Counted from the first letter of the stretch, positions 26,244 to 35,202 are shown. The stretch is 45,889 nucleotides of DNA from Microcoleus sp. CSU_2_2 (GCA_012035135.1 JAAUPI010000010.1:1-45889), one strand, 5' to 3'. The notes: generated from the sequence alone by a model not told the origin. Numbers and translations are program-made.

Positions 26244-26307
26244 GTAGGGTGCGTCGCTGCCAGATTTTCGATCTTGTTTGAGATTGTAGGAAGGCGACGC
26301 ACCCTAC
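26244..26307. repeat. Dispersed inverted repeat, GTAGGGTGCGTCG family
   Basis: GTAGGGTGCGTCGC at the left faces GGCGACGCACCCTAC at the right, a 13- to 14-bp stem with about a 35-nt middle part. A second copy of the same arms lies at 45802-45861, with a different middle. Confidence 0.8.
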
Positions 26308-26416
26308 GGTATCTACAAAATAATATATTGTTTAATGCAGGTTCAATGAGCGTGCAGTTCTGCTAAAAGGAGAATTGGCGAAAGTAGAATTGCACGAGAT
26401 GCGTCTTTTTGGAGAA

Positions 26417-26935
26417 ATGAAACACACTCTTTCGGTTTTAGTTGAAGATGAAGCGGGTGTCCTCACCCGAATTGCTGGTTTGTTTGCCCGTCGGGGTTTT
26501 AATATTGAAAGTCTGGCTGTGGGCCCGGCGGAGCAAGGGGGAGTGTCTCGGATTACTATGGTTGTACCGGGAGATGACCAGATTATCGAGCAGTTGACCA
26601 AGCAACTGTACAAGTTGATTAATGTACTGAAAGTGCAGGATATAACGGAAATTCCTTGTGTGGAACGGGAGTTGATGTTGCTGAAAGTGAATGCTGCTAG
26701 CGCGACTCGATCGGAGGTAATTGAGTTAGCTCAAATTTTCCGAGCACGAGTGGTGGATATTGGTGATGATACGCTGACCTTGGAAGTAGTGGGAGATCCG
26801 GGTAAAATGGTGGCGATCGTCCAGGTTTTGAATAGATTTGGGATCAAAGAAATTGCTCGGACTGGGAAAATTGCCCTAACACGGGAGTCTGGTGTAAATA
26901 CGGAGTTTCTCAAGTCTTTGGAAGCGAAAGTTTGA
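26417..26935 (+). CDS. ilvH: Acetolactate synthase small (regulatory) subunit
   Basis: IlvH is the regulatory subunit of acetohydroxyacid synthase, the first common step of branched-chain amino acid synthesis; it binds valine through its ACT domain and activates the catalytic subunit. The N-terminal ACT domain is typical ([44 protein letters not shown]), and the C-terminal domain follows ([45 protein letters not shown]). From MKHTLSVL the protein has the family's usual 172 residues. Starts at 26375 (TTG) and 26399 (ATG) are in frame, and AAAAGGAG at 26365-26372 is too near the TTG, so the exact start is uncertain. ilvD is elsewhere in the window. Confidence 0.93.
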   Translation: MKHTLSVLVEDEAGVLTRIAGLFARRGFNIESLAVGPAEQGGVSRITMVVPGDDQIIEQLTKQLYKLINVLKVQDITEIPCVERELMLLKVNAASATRSEVIELAQIFRARVVDIGDDTLTLEVVGDPGKMVAIVQVLNRFGIKEIARTGKIALTRESGVNTEFLKSLEAKV

Positions 26936-26938
26936 GTA

Positions 26939-27072
26939 TTGGTAATGGGTAATGGGTAATTGGTAATTGGTAATTGGTAATTGGTAATTGGTAATTCTGA
27001 CTAATGACTACTGCCAACTGCCAACTGCCAACTGCCAACTGTCAACTGTCAACTGTCAACTGTCAACTGACA
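26939..27072 (+). repeat. Heptameric short tandem repeats, long run
   Basis: About seven GTAATTG/GTAATGG heptamers, a short break (ACTAATGACTACTGCC), then roughly eight CAACTGC/CAACTGT heptamers. The run ends at the stop codon of the convergent GGDEF-EAL gene. It is one of several STRR tracts in the window. Confidence 0.85.
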
Positions 27073-27074
27073 AA

Positions 27075-30000
27075 TTACCATTCTGGTTTAGTCGCTATCA
27101 AAACAGTTGCGCTTTTGCTGTCTACAGGCTTTGAGAAAAAGTATCCCTGTCCGTATTCGCATTGCAGCGATCTGAGCAAGTTAAGTTGTTCGATCGTCTC
27201 TACTCCTTCAGCAATTACATTCATGCCTAAATGACCGGCTAAAATCAAAATTGTTTGTACGATCGCTTCATTGCCTGCGTCCTCAGCCATGCGACTCACA
27301 AAAGCCCGATCGATTTTTAAAGCATCAGTCGGAAAAGTGTGCAGTCGGCTCAATGACGAATAGCCAGTACCGAAATCATCGATATACAATTGAATTTCTA
27401 AATTTCTCAATTCCCCCAGAACAGCCGCTGCTGACTCGGCATTTTCCATGATGACACTTTCAGTAATTTCTACCTTCAAAGTGCGGGGATCTAGATGAGT
27501 ATCTTGTAAAATTTCGCTAATTTGTTCGATTAAATCCGGTTGTTTGAATTGTTGGTTAGAAAGGTTGACGCTGACATTTAAAGGCGGATTTGCCGGGAAT
27601 TCTTGATGCCACTGGTTCATCTGATGGCAAGCCGATCGCATCATCCACCAGCCAATAGGTACGATCGATCTAGTTTCTTCTGCTACTGCAATAAACTCGG
27701 CGGGAGATACTAATCCGCGTTGGGGGTGCTGCCATCGCAGCAGCGCCTCAAAACCGTTAATTGTACCGCTAGTGAGGGAGACAATGGGCTGGTAATAAAG
27801 CTGAAATTCCTGGCGTTCTAAAGCGCGCCGCAGGTCGTTTTCCAGTTGCAAAAGGGCGACGGCGCGAGTGTGCATACTTAAGTCAAAAACTTCGTGACGA
27901 GCTTTGCCCAATGCTTTAGCATGATACATGGCAGCATCTGCATCTCGGAGCAATTCTTCGGGACGATTATACAAAGTTTGCTGCCTGAAATTGGGGGCTG
28001 GAGGCAAGATAGACTGGGCGAATAAGGGAGATAAAGGAGTTTTTGCACCGTCATTATTTTCCTCGCCCGGTGCGATCGACAGTTGGCTGCTTTCTCCTGT
28101 TTCCTGTCGCAAACCAGAACAAACTATGCCGATGCTGGCACTGGTAAAAACCTGATATTCGTTGAGATAAAAAGGCTCTGCCAGTTCTGCTTGCACTCGC
28201 TCAGCAATGTGCGTGGCATCGCGACTGTCTTTGATATTTTCCAGTAAGATAGCGAATTCGTCACCGCCGAGACGGGCAACAGTATCTCCGGTACGCAAAC
28301 AGGTTTCTAGGCGTTGGGCGATCGACACTAGCAATCGATCGCCCACTAAATGCCCCAAACTGTCATTGACAACTTTAAAGCGATCGAGATCGATAAAAAG
28401 TACCGCAAATAAAACTTCAGCATTGCGTTTTGACAGTTCGATCGCGTGTCCCAAGCGATCCATAAATAACGCTCGGTTTGGCAAACCAGTCAGCGTGTCG
28501 TGCAAAGCGTCGTGTACTAACTTGTCTTCTGCTATTTTGCGAAGGGTGATATCTTCCACAGTGCCTTCGTAGTAAAGCAAATTGCCACCAGCATCGCGAA
28601 CAGCCCTACCGTTCTCTGAAACCCAGATGGTGGCGCCGTCAGCGCGGTAAACTTGAGACTCAAACTCAGACACAGAACCGTGTTTTTCGATCGCGCGCAA
28701 AAACTCGACCCGGCGGTTGGGATCGACGTAGAGTTGGCGCTTGATATCGCGTATTTGCATCATTAGTTCTTGCGCCGACTCGTAGCCGTAAATCCTCGCC
28801 AAAGCCGGATTAGCGCTGAGGAAGCGCCCGTTTGGTGTCGTTTGGAAAATTCCCTCGATGGCGTTTTCAAAGATGCTGCGGTATTTTGCTTCTGCATTTT
28901 GTAATGCTTCTTCTGTCCGCTTGCGATCGCTGATATCAGTCAGCGTACCGAGATAGCCGAGAACTTCCCCGCTTTTGGCTATTTGTGGTACTGCTTGCGA
29001 AAATACCCAGATTGTGATGTCTCCCTGGCAAAAACGATACTCTAAGTTAGAAGGCGTCTTGTCTCTGACAGCCTGATACCATTGGCTCAAAACGCGATCG
29101 CGATCGTCTGGATGCAAACGTTGCGTCCAACCTTCACCCAGTGATTCTGCTAGAGTCAGCCCAGCCATGTGCAAAAAGCACTCGTTGACATACAAGTAAT
29201 CTCCAGAAGCGTCTGCACGGAAAATCCCGACCGGCAGTATTTTTGCCAAGGTGTAATACCGATATTCGCTTTCTAGCAGCGCACTTGCTGCTATTTTAGT
29301 CTCCGTAATGTCAAACATGGCACCTTGAAGGATCACAGACTTGCTGGCTTCGTCGCAAACTGCAATTGCTCGATCGCGGAACCACACAATTTTCCCGTTG
29401 CGGGCGATCGCGCGGTATTCTGAAACCAGTGGCTGGTCGTCAGGAATCTGTTCTCCACAGGTGAATTTCAGAGTGGCGTTTTCAACCGTGAGGTTGTCGC
29501 GATCTTCTGGGTGGACGAGTTTGAGCCACAAATCGGGGTCTGCCTTCCATTCAGCCACGGAATAACCTAGTAAAGTCTCAATTTGCGGGCTGATGTAAAG
29601 TTTGATACCAGTGCAGTTGAGGGGGGAAATGTAGGTAACAGCAGGCGTTTGTTCGACAAGGGCGCAGTATTTTGCTTCCACGGTGCGAAGTGCTGCTTCT
29701 AGCCGCCGCCTCTCTAATTCACCAGAAGCCCGCGAGGCAAAGATGCTGAGAATTAATCTGAATTTAGCAAGATTTTCTTCGGGAATAGGTCGATCGTGAA
29801 AAATGCAAATAGTGCCTAAAGGTTCGCTATAAGAGTTTGTGAGCAATACTCCCAGGAAACTGCGAGCACCTGTAGCCACCGGCCTTTGGTCTTCGGGAAA
29901 GGTTTCAAGAAGGCAGTCGCTACAGCAGTACATTCCCAGCTCGAAAACAAGTGCTTCCGGGGTGTTTGCTGTGTCGTACTCAAAGCTTGGCTGCGATTGC

Positions 30001-30500
30001 CGATCGCCCCAAAAGCTGATAAGTTGCAATCTATGAGAGGTAGAACCAGCGCGAGTGTTCAAATCGAGCAATTTGGAGGCGATCGCGCTGCGAACTCCGA
30101 GTGCGGAGGCTAAGTGTCTAACTAAGACCTCAAAGAATTCTTCTCCTACATCCTCGCCAGTACCTGCTAAAATTTCTCGGAGCAAGTCTTCCTCTACTTT
30201 AGCCGAAGTGCTAACTTCGGGAGGATTGCTGGCATCGGGGCGATCGCGATTTTCTTCTGCAGAACCGCCCGTGTTCGTAGCTATGATGTTGTGGGTTACG
30301 GGTCCAACCAAAGGTCGAGAATTTTTAGTTGGCCGCTGTTGCTCGGCGAGGAAAAGGAAGTCGCCAATACCTAACACTTGACTGGGAAATGGTTTTAGCT
30401 GCCACTTAAGATATTGCGCACTCGCCAAAGCTACAGTCGCCCATAAGCCCAGAATGTATACAGCAATCTCAAAGTCAATGAATGGGTCTAGCTCGAACAT
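27075..30500 (-). CDS. Membrane-linked GAF-PAS-GGDEF-EAL cyclic-di-GMP signalling protein
   Basis: This 1141-residue protein probably senses signals and makes and/or degrades cyclic di-GMP. It opens with a hydrophobic segment (FEIAVYILGLWATVALASAQY). A GAF-like domain spans about 120-270, followed by three PAS domains (starting near KYCALVEQTPAVTYIS, RYYTLAKILPVGIF and KYRSIFENAIEGIF), each with a PAC tail. The diguanylate cyclase domain has an intact RLGGDEFAIL motif near residue 741 and upstream DHTLTGLPNRALF-like DALHDTLTGLPNRALF. The phosphodiesterase domain has FEALLRWQHP near 917, DDFGTGYSSLS and later AEGVET. Both catalytic sites look complete, so the net activity cannot be predicted. 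It starts next to a TnpB relic, whose decay may have removed a former upstream neighbour. Confidence 0.9.
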   Translation of the reverse strand: MFELDPFIDFEIAVYILGLWATVALASAQYLKWQLKPFPSQVLGIGDFLFLAEQQRPTKNSRPLVGPVTHNIIATNTGGSAEENRDRPDASNPPEVSTSAKVEEDLLREILAGTGEDVGEEFFEVLVRHLASALGVRSAIASKLLDLNTRAGSTSHRLQLISFWGDRQSQPSFEYDTANTPEALVFELGMYCCSDCLLETFPEDQRPVATGARSFLGVLLTNSYSEPLGTICIFHDRPIPEENLAKFRLILSIFASRASGELERRRLEAALRTVEAKYCALVEQTPAVTYISPLNCTGIKLYISPQIETLLGYSVAEWKADPDLWLKLVHPEDRDNLTVENATLKFTCGEQIPDDQPLVSEYRAIARNGKIVWFRDRAIAVCDEASKSVILQGAMFDITETKIAASALLESEYRYYTLAKILPVGIFRADASGDYLYVNECFLHMAGLTLAESLGEGWTQRLHPDDRDRVLSQWYQAVRDKTPSNLEYRFCQGDITIWVFSQAVPQIAKSGEVLGYLGTLTDISDRKRTEEALQNAEAKYRSIFENAIEGIFQTTPNGRFLSANPALARIYGYESAQELMMQIRDIKRQLYVDPNRRVEFLRAIEKHGSVSEFESQVYRADGATIWVSENGRAVRDAGGNLLYYEGTVEDITLRKIAEDKLVHDALHDTLTGLPNRALFMDRLGHAIELSKRNAEVLFAVLFIDLDRFKVVNDSLGHLVGDRLLVSIAQRLETCLRTGDTVARLGGDEFAILLENIKDSRDATHIAERVQAELAEPFYLNEYQVFTSASIGIVCSGLRQETGESSQLSIAPGEENNDGAKTPLSPLFAQSILPPAPNFRQQTLYNRPEELLRDADAAMYHAKALGKARHEVFDLSMHTRAVALLQLENDLRRALERQEFQLYYQPIVSLTSGTINGFEALLRWQHPQRGLVSPAEFIAVAEETRSIVPIGWWMMRSACHQMNQWHQEFPANPPLNVSVNLSNQQFKQPDLIEQISEILQDTHLDPRTLKVEITESVIMENAESAAAVLGELRNLEIQLYIDDFGTGYSSLSRLHTFPTDALKIDRAFVSRMAEDAGNEAIVQTILILAGHLGMNVIAEGVETIEQLNLLRSLQCEYGQGYFFSKPVDSKSATVLIATKPEW

Positions 30501-30543
30501 CGATGAGTACCGCTAGATGAATGTAGTATTTGCCTGAACTCAA

Positions 30544-30789
30544 TTTAAATGATTCCGCGGTCGTTAGGCATTGCTGAGCGACATGAGAATACATCGCTCC
30601 CAAATGCGGATTACTAGGCAACTCACGATGCAAGTCGTATTTACTGGGAATCTTGCCAGTTTTGAAAAACAGTTGACGCGAATAGCAAGTTCCACAATTG
30701 GCAATTCTTGTGGACTCACCGCATAGGAATTCTAAGAGCCCTTTTAGAGCCTTGTCTTTGCTAATTAATATTTGCTGACAACCAAACAT
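30544..30789 (-). pseudogene. IS200/IS605-family TnpB, N-terminal relic
   Basis: The frame gives the first ~82 residues of a TnpB protein: MFGCQQILISKDKALKGLL, ESTRIANCGTCYSRQLFFKT, then NPHLGAMYSHVAQQCLTTAESFK. After AESFK the frame runs into unrelated sequence and stops at 30475. The RuvC catalytic residues are all gone. The break lies about 45 nt from the start codon of the GGDEF-EAL gene, so the relic and that gene's promoter region overlap. It is not the missing half of the C-terminal relic at 13319, which lies 17 kb away in opposite orientation and belongs to another copy. Confidence 0.75.
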
Positions 30790-30876
30790 TGTATTATTAC
30801 CTCATGCCTAGAGATAGCCGCGCTTACGGGGATGTATTCTATCTGCTGCAATCAAGCGACTAATCAGAGAAAACGA

Positions 30877-30903
30877 AAAGCCGTCCTCAAAGGACGGAGC
30901 TTA
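30877..30903 (-). repeat. Hairpin at the probable left end of the TnpB relic
   Basis: CCGTCC (30881-30886) pairs with GGACGG (30892-30897) around TCAAA, with further complementarity in AAGC/GCTT outside. It lies about 90 nt upstream of the TnpB start codon, where the left-end hairpin of an IS200/IS605 element would be. It is also just upstream of the oxidoreductase gene and could affect it. Confidence 0.45.
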
Positions 30904-30946
30904 AATTCCAATTTTTGGATCGCCAACAGGAGGATTAGCATCAAGT

Positions 30947-31954
30947 ATGAAAGCGATCGTTTTTGAAATGCCGGGAAGTCCGGAAGTATTGAGACTGGAA
31001 GATATCCCAGCCCCTACTATACAAAAAGAAACTGAAGTTTTGGTACAGTTGCGAGCGGCTGGAATCAATCCGATCGATACTAAGTTGCGGGCGCGCGGTA
31101 CTTTTTACCCGGAAAAAATTCCTCACGTTTTGGGGTGCGACGGTGCGGGAGTCGTAAAGGCTGTAGGTGCTGCTGTCCAAGGTTTTCAAGTTGGGGACGA
31201 GGTTTTTTTCTGCAATGGCGGTTTGGGCGGTCCGATCGGTACTTATGCTGAATTGGCTATTGTAGACGAAAGATTTCTAGCCAAAAAGCCTGCTTCTTTA
31301 AGTTTTGCTGAGGCGGCTGCTGCACCGTTGATCTTAATTACAGCATGGGAATCGCTGTACGATCGAGGACGATTGCAAGCTGGCCAAAAAGTGTTGATTC
31401 AAGCCGGTGCTGGCGGTGTCGGCCACGTCGCGATACAGTTAGCCAAATTGCAAGGTGCTGAGGTCTGTACGACGGTTAGTTCGGAAGAAAAAGCCGAATT
31501 TGTCAACCAATTAGGCGCCGATGAAGTTATTTTCTACAAAAATACCGATGTTGTCGATGCAGTTTTGACTTGGACTCAGGGAGAAGGAGTGGACTTGGCT
31601 TTCGATACAGTCGGGGGAGAAACTTTCTACAAAACTATTCCCGCCGTGAAGATTTATGGAGATTTGGTAACAATTTTGGAACCCGATCCGGTCTTGGGGA
31701 ATTTGAAAACAGCGAGGACGCGAAACCTACGAATTAGTTTGGAATTAATGTTAACGCCGATGCTGCAAGGTTTGGTAGAGGAACAAAAACAGCAGGCTGA
31801 TATTTTGCAGCAGTGCGCTCGTTTGTGCGATCGGAATTTGCTGAAAATTCACGTCAGCAAAACTTTTCCTCTCGCACAAGCCCAAGCCGCTCACGAATTG
31901 TTAGAAACAGGCTCAGTAACTGGTAAAATAGTGCTTGAAATTCCGGGCGATTGA
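30947..31954 (+). CDS. NAD(P)H:quinone oxidoreductase-like, zinc-free medium-chain dehydrogenase
   Basis: This 335-residue protein belongs to the quinone oxidoreductase/zeta-crystallin branch of the medium-chain dehydrogenase superfamily. The GroES-like N-terminal domain contains RAAGINPIDTKLRARG and PHVLGCDGAGVVKAVG. The Rossmann domain has the nucleotide-binding AGAGGVGHVAIQLAK, and the end GSVTGKIVLEI is typical. The cysteine cluster and catalytic zinc ligands of alcohol dehydrogenases are absent. It likely reduces quinones or reactive enones with NADPH. AGGAGG lies about 14 nt before the ATG, a longer spacing than usual. It stands alone, next to the TnpB relic. Confidence 0.88.
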   Translation: MKAIVFEMPGSPEVLRLEDIPAPTIQKETEVLVQLRAAGINPIDTKLRARGTFYPEKIPHVLGCDGAGVVKAVGAAVQGFQVGDEVFFCNGGLGGPIGTYAELAIVDERFLAKKPASLSFAEAAAAPLILITAWESLYDRGRLQAGQKVLIQAGAGGVGHVAIQLAKLQGAEVCTTVSSEEKAEFVNQLGADEVIFYKNTDVVDAVLTWTQGEGVDLAFDTVGGETFYKTIPAVKIYGDLVTILEPDPVLGNLKTARTRNLRISLELMLTPMLQGLVEEQKQQADILQQCARLCDRNLLKIHVSKTFPLAQAQAAHELLETGSVTGKIVLEIPGD

Positions 31955-32397
31955 GATTCCCAGCGAATCTAATTCGCGACAACACATACGAAACCCGCCT
32001 CCGCAGGTTGAAGAATCTTCGATATTTACCTCGCAATCTTCCATTTCGTCGAGGTCTTTTAAAGCTTCGGGATAGGCAGCTAATCCGGAGCAAAATCAGG
32101 CAATTTTTTTGGAGGTAATAACGATCGTGTTATTTTGCTTTGTGCTTTGTTTGCTGGACAAGTTTAGGAGTTAAAGTAGATATTATAGCATTTTTTTTGA
32201 TTGGGCGATCGAATAACCGCAATTGCTTCCCGTCCCGTGCAAGTCATGAACTGGTGTGCAGATCGTACAAAGGTTGGAATTTTAAACTTGCCAAATTATG
32301 GCTCTCTCGTAGTTATGGTGATAACTAATACTTATAATTTGGAAAGTCAAGGATTTTAGCTTTCATAATTCAAAAATTTAGTATCTATTGCTACATT
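31955..32397. other. Gene-free stretch with a dispersed repeat
   Basis: I see no reliable gene. Around 31970-32010 there is a repeat-like sequence (GCGACAACACATACG, AAACCCGCCTCCGCAGGTT) containing the palindromic part CCTCCGCAGG, related in style to the repeats at 33775-33860. On the minus strand it reads as a short Cys-rich peptide, which I regard as chance. The rest, to 32397, is AT-rich. Confidence 0.5.
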
Positions 32398-33069
32398 TTG
32401 CACCAAACATCCGAGAGAGCCGATTTTTTTAAGCTTTTTCTTGGCTGTATAAAAGATTTTAAAGATTATGAGCAGAGCTTCATCGAAGATAATCAGAAAT
32501 ATTTAATTTTTTTATTAGAAACCTTGCGCTTGATTTTTGTAACACAAAGTAAAATTTACAGATTTATTTCTACTCAAAATTTTGAATCAAAATTTTCTCG
32601 ATCGGCATATATTAGTGAATTAGAAGAACACGAAAGTACCATATCAACTAACTTAGAAAATTATAATAAGCGGCTGAAAACTATAGCCGAAAATATGGCA
32701 AACAACCCAGAAGAGCTAAAATTTCTGAAAAGTTTCAGCGATTTTGCCGAAGCAAAGTATGTCGCGCAAGTTGAAGCGGATCTGCGGAGTTTGAGTGCGG
32801 GATTAAGATTGTTAGAAAATGCGATCGCAACTATTGAAGGAATTATCGAAATTGAAAGAGCCAAGAGCGATCGCACTTTAAATGTTACAATTGCAGCGGC
32901 TGGTGTGGGAATTGCCACTAGCGGAGTTTATGCCAGCACTTATGCTAGCCAAATCGATAGTAAGCAAAATCCAATCCCTGCGGATACAGTCTTTTGGTCT
33001 AGTCTTGTTTTGGGAATTTTGGTAGCAGGCGCGATCGCCCTAATCGCGATCGGCAAAAAATGGCGCTAA
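32398..33069 (+). CDS. Hypothetical membrane protein with coiled-coil region
   Basis: I do not recognise this 223-residue protein. It is helical and charged for most of its length, with a likely coiled coil around residues 60-165 (SELEEHESTISTNLENYNKR, ENAIATIEGIIEIERAKSDR). It ends with two hydrophobic segments, one weak (VTIAAAGVGIATSGVYAST) and one clear (VFWSSLVLGILVAGAIALIAIG). The frame is open from 32338 but has no ATG before residue ~95; the first usable start is TTG at 32398, without a clear ribosome-binding site. The 5' end may therefore be damaged or the start non-standard. The C-terminal two-helix arrangement resembles some prokaryotic STAND- or effector-associated membrane modules, but this is only an impression. 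Confidence 0.5.
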   Translation: MHQTSERADFFKLFLGCIKDFKDYEQSFIEDNQKYLIFLLETLRLIFVTQSKIYRFISTQNFESKFSRSAYISELEEHESTISTNLENYNKRLKTIAENMANNPEELKFLKSFSDFAEAKYVAQVEADLRSLSAGLRLLENAIATIEGIIEIERAKSDRTLNVTIAAAGVGIATSGVYASTYASQIDSKQNPIPADTVFWSSLVLGILVAGAIALIAIGKKWR

Positions 33070-33189
33070 AATAGATTAGCCGGAATTTTAGAGGAAACGG
33101 CGATTGGAATCGGCGATTAAAATCGCTTCTTATCAAACGAAGTCCGCCTGAGCGGACTGGAGAGAGGAGAAGAGAAGGGAGGTAATAAA

Positions 33190-33759
33190 ATGACAACCGT
33201 TACTTTAAACTTAGATACTGTTGAATTAACAGACGAACAATTTTACCGTTTGTGCCAGATGAATCGAGATTGGCAATTTGAACGGACTGCTAAAGGAGAA
33301 ATTATCATTATGTCACCAGTAGGCGGAGTCAGCGGCAATCGAGAAGCCAGTTTAATTGGTTTAGTTTGGGTATGGAATCAGCAAACGCAGCTAGGGAGAG
33401 TGTTTAGTTCTTCAACTATTTTTCGGCTGCCAAATAATGGAGATAGATCCCCTGATGCGGCTTGGGTTAGTTTGGCAAGATGGGCTGCTTTAACTGATGA
33501 ACAAAGGGAGAAGTTTCCGCCAATTTGTCCTGATTTTGTCATAGAATTGCGATCGCGTACAGAGCCGCTAAAGCCACTTCAGGAGAAAATGCAGGAATAT
33601 CTCAACAGCGGTTTGCGTTTGGGTTGGTTGATTAATCCTCAGGACGAACAAGTGGAAATTTATCGCGCTAATCGTGAGGTGGAAATTGTACAGTTTCCGG
33701 TTAATTTGTCGGGCGAAGATGTGTTGCCGGGATTTGTGCTGAGTTTGCCGATGGTTTGA
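33190..33759 (+). CDS. Uma2-family (DUF820) putative endonuclease
   Basis: This 189-residue protein is a member of the large cyanobacterial Uma2/DUF820 family, which has a PD-(D/E)xK nuclease-like fold. The family pattern is seen in LTDEQFYRLCQMNRDWQFE, GEIIIMSPVGGVSGNREA, the active-site SPDAAWVSLARW and CPDFVIELRSRTEPLKPL, then EKMQEYLNSGLRLGWLINP. Members occur in dozens of copies per filamentous genome, often near mobile DNA; their biological role is not settled. GAAGGGAGGTAATAAA before the ATG supplies a strong ribosome-binding site (GGAGG, 6-8 nt). It follows the membrane hypothetical by 120 nt and may share its transcript. Confidence 0.9.
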   Translation: MTTVTLNLDTVELTDEQFYRLCQMNRDWQFERTAKGEIIIMSPVGGVSGNREASLIGLVWVWNQQTQLGRVFSSSTIFRLPNNGDRSPDAAWVSLARWAALTDEQREKFPPICPDFVIELRSRTEPLKPLQEKMQEYLNSGLRLGWLINPQDEQVEIYRANREVEIVQFPVNLSGEDVLPGFVLSLPMV

Positions 33760-33774
33760 ATGAGAATTAGAGGA

Positions 33775-33860
33775 ATCACCGATTTCAATCGCCGAGGCTG
33801 TGTCGCAGCGGTTTCCAAGCGCCCGGGCTGTGTAGGCGCAGTTTTCAACCGCCCGGGCTT
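33775..33860. repeat. Tandem imperfect repeat, CCGCCCGGGCT type
   Basis: Three imperfect copies of a unit of about 28-30 nt, each with TTTCAA(T/C)CGCCGAGGCT, TTTCCAAGCGCCCGGGCT or TTTTCAACCGCCCGGGCT followed by GTGT, lie head to tail between the Uma2 gene and argJ. The CGCCCGGGC cores are palindromic. Confidence 0.65.
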
Positions 33861-33878
33861 TTGAAATTACGATCGCCC

Positions 33879-35120
33879 TTAAGTCGTATACTCCGCATTA
33901 ATTTTCACGTAATCGTAACTCAAATCGCACCCCCAAGCTTTAGCAAAACCGTTACCATTCCCAACACTTACCTGAATTAAAACCGTATCCGCTTTCAAAT
34001 ATTCGCCCGCAGCCGCCGTTTTCATATAATTACTCGCAGCAGATTTATCGAACTCCTTAGGTTGCCCATTTTCCATCATCAAAAAATCTCCCAGTTGAAT
34101 GCGCAAATTCTCCTGTTCAAATTGCACGCCCGCACGCCCCGCAGCGGCCGCAATTCTGCCCCAATTCGGATCTCGTCCAAAAATAGCAGCTTTTACTAAA
34201 GAAGAACCGACTATTGTTTTGGCAATTTTACTAGCAGAAACTTCGTCGGGTGCGCCGCTAACTTGGACTTCAAGCAAACAAGTTGCACCTTCGCCATCGC
34301 GGGCGATCGCCTTCGCTAAATGAACGCAAACTTCTGTCAGCATCGCCTCTAATTTTTCTGCATCCGCACCCATTTCTGTAATTGCCGGCGTGCGAGATTG
34401 ACCGTTTGCTAAAGCAATTAGCGAATCGTTGGTACTGGTATCTCCGTCAACAGTAATTTGATTGAAACTCCTGTCGGCCGCCCGACTCAGCATTTCTTGC
34501 CACAAATGCGACGACACTGCTGCATCGCAAGTTACAAATGCCAGCATTGTTGCCATATTCGGGTGAATCATTCCCGAACCTTTACAAATGCCACCGATAC
34601 GAACGGGGCGATCGCCAAATACGGTTTCCAGGGCGATCGTTTTCGGCACTAAATCTGTGGTGCAAATAGCCTTAGCAGCAGCATCGGAACCATCTTGGGT
34701 AGCTTTTGCGATTAATTGGGGAATTGCTGCCTTCAGCGCTGCCATTTTAATTCTTTGTCCGATTACTCCAGTGGAAGCTAACAGAATTGATTCTGGGGGA
34801 ACATTAAGCTCTTGTCCCAATAACTGAGCGCATTCGATCGCATCTGCCCAACCTTGTTCGCCCGTCGCGGCATTTGCTTGTCCTGCATTGCACAAAATTG
34901 CTTTGGCGCTGGGTTTTGCTTGCAGTCCCTGACGGCAGTAGTCCACGCAAGCTGCCCGGACAGTAGAGGTGGTGAAAACTCCGGCGGCGATCGCCTCTAC
35001 CTCTGACAAAATTAAAGCTAAATCCGGCGCGCCTGAAGGCTTCAAACCCGCTGTAATTCCCGATGCTCGATATCCTTTGGGTGCTGTAACTCCGCCACTA
35101 ATTACTTGCCAGTCTGTCAT
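33879..35120 (-). CDS. argJ: Bifunctional glutamate N-acetyltransferase / ornithine acetyltransferase
   Basis: ArgJ recycles the acetyl group from N-acetylornithine to glutamate in the cyclic arginine pathway and often also makes N-acetylglutamate from acetyl-CoA. The precursor cleaves itself before a threonine; here the site is in CKGSGMIHPNMATMLAFV, with Thr of MATML as the new N-terminus of the beta chain. Other signatures: FTTSTVRAACVDYCR, NAGQANAATGEQGW, ITVDGDTSTNDS and the end CDLSYDYVKINAEYTT. Length 413 is standard. The gene stands alone and converges with the Uma2 gene. Arginine synthesis is a main nitrogen sink, so its neighbourhood to gifA is suggestive, but no shared promoter is seen. 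Confidence 0.95.
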   Translation of the reverse strand: MTDWQVISGGVTAPKGYRASGITAGLKPSGAPDLALILSEVEAIAAGVFTTSTVRAACVDYCRQGLQAKPSAKAILCNAGQANAATGEQGWADAIECAQLLGQELNVPPESILLASTGVIGQRIKMAALKAAIPQLIAKATQDGSDAAAKAICTTDLVPKTIALETVFGDRPVRIGGICKGSGMIHPNMATMLAFVTCDAAVSSHLWQEMLSRAADRSFNQITVDGDTSTNDSLIALANGQSRTPAITEMGADAEKLEAMLTEVCVHLAKAIARDGEGATCLLEVQVSGAPDEVSASKIAKTIVGSSLVKAAIFGRDPNWGRIAAAAGRAGVQFEQENLRIQLGDFLMMENGQPKEFDKSAASNYMKTAAAGEYLKADTVLIQVSVGNGNGFAKAWGCDLSYDYVKINAEYTT

Positions 35121-35202
35121 GATAGTCTCCCTAGAGCCTTCTATTCTGCTGAGAGCGGATTATATCAAGTTAAAAGGCAAGAAATTACAAAAAATGTCGA
35201 GA

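Noticed and set aside
26939-27072. Tandem repeats as a possible CRISPR array
   Set aside because: Units are only 7 nt with no spacers, unlike CRISPR repeats of 25-40 nt with unique spacers.
31915-32090. Minus-strand Cys-rich peptide (STCGGGFRMCCREL) downstream of the oxidoreductase
   Set aside because: It has no start codon, overlaps the oxidoreductase 3' end and coincides with a dispersed-repeat-like sequence.
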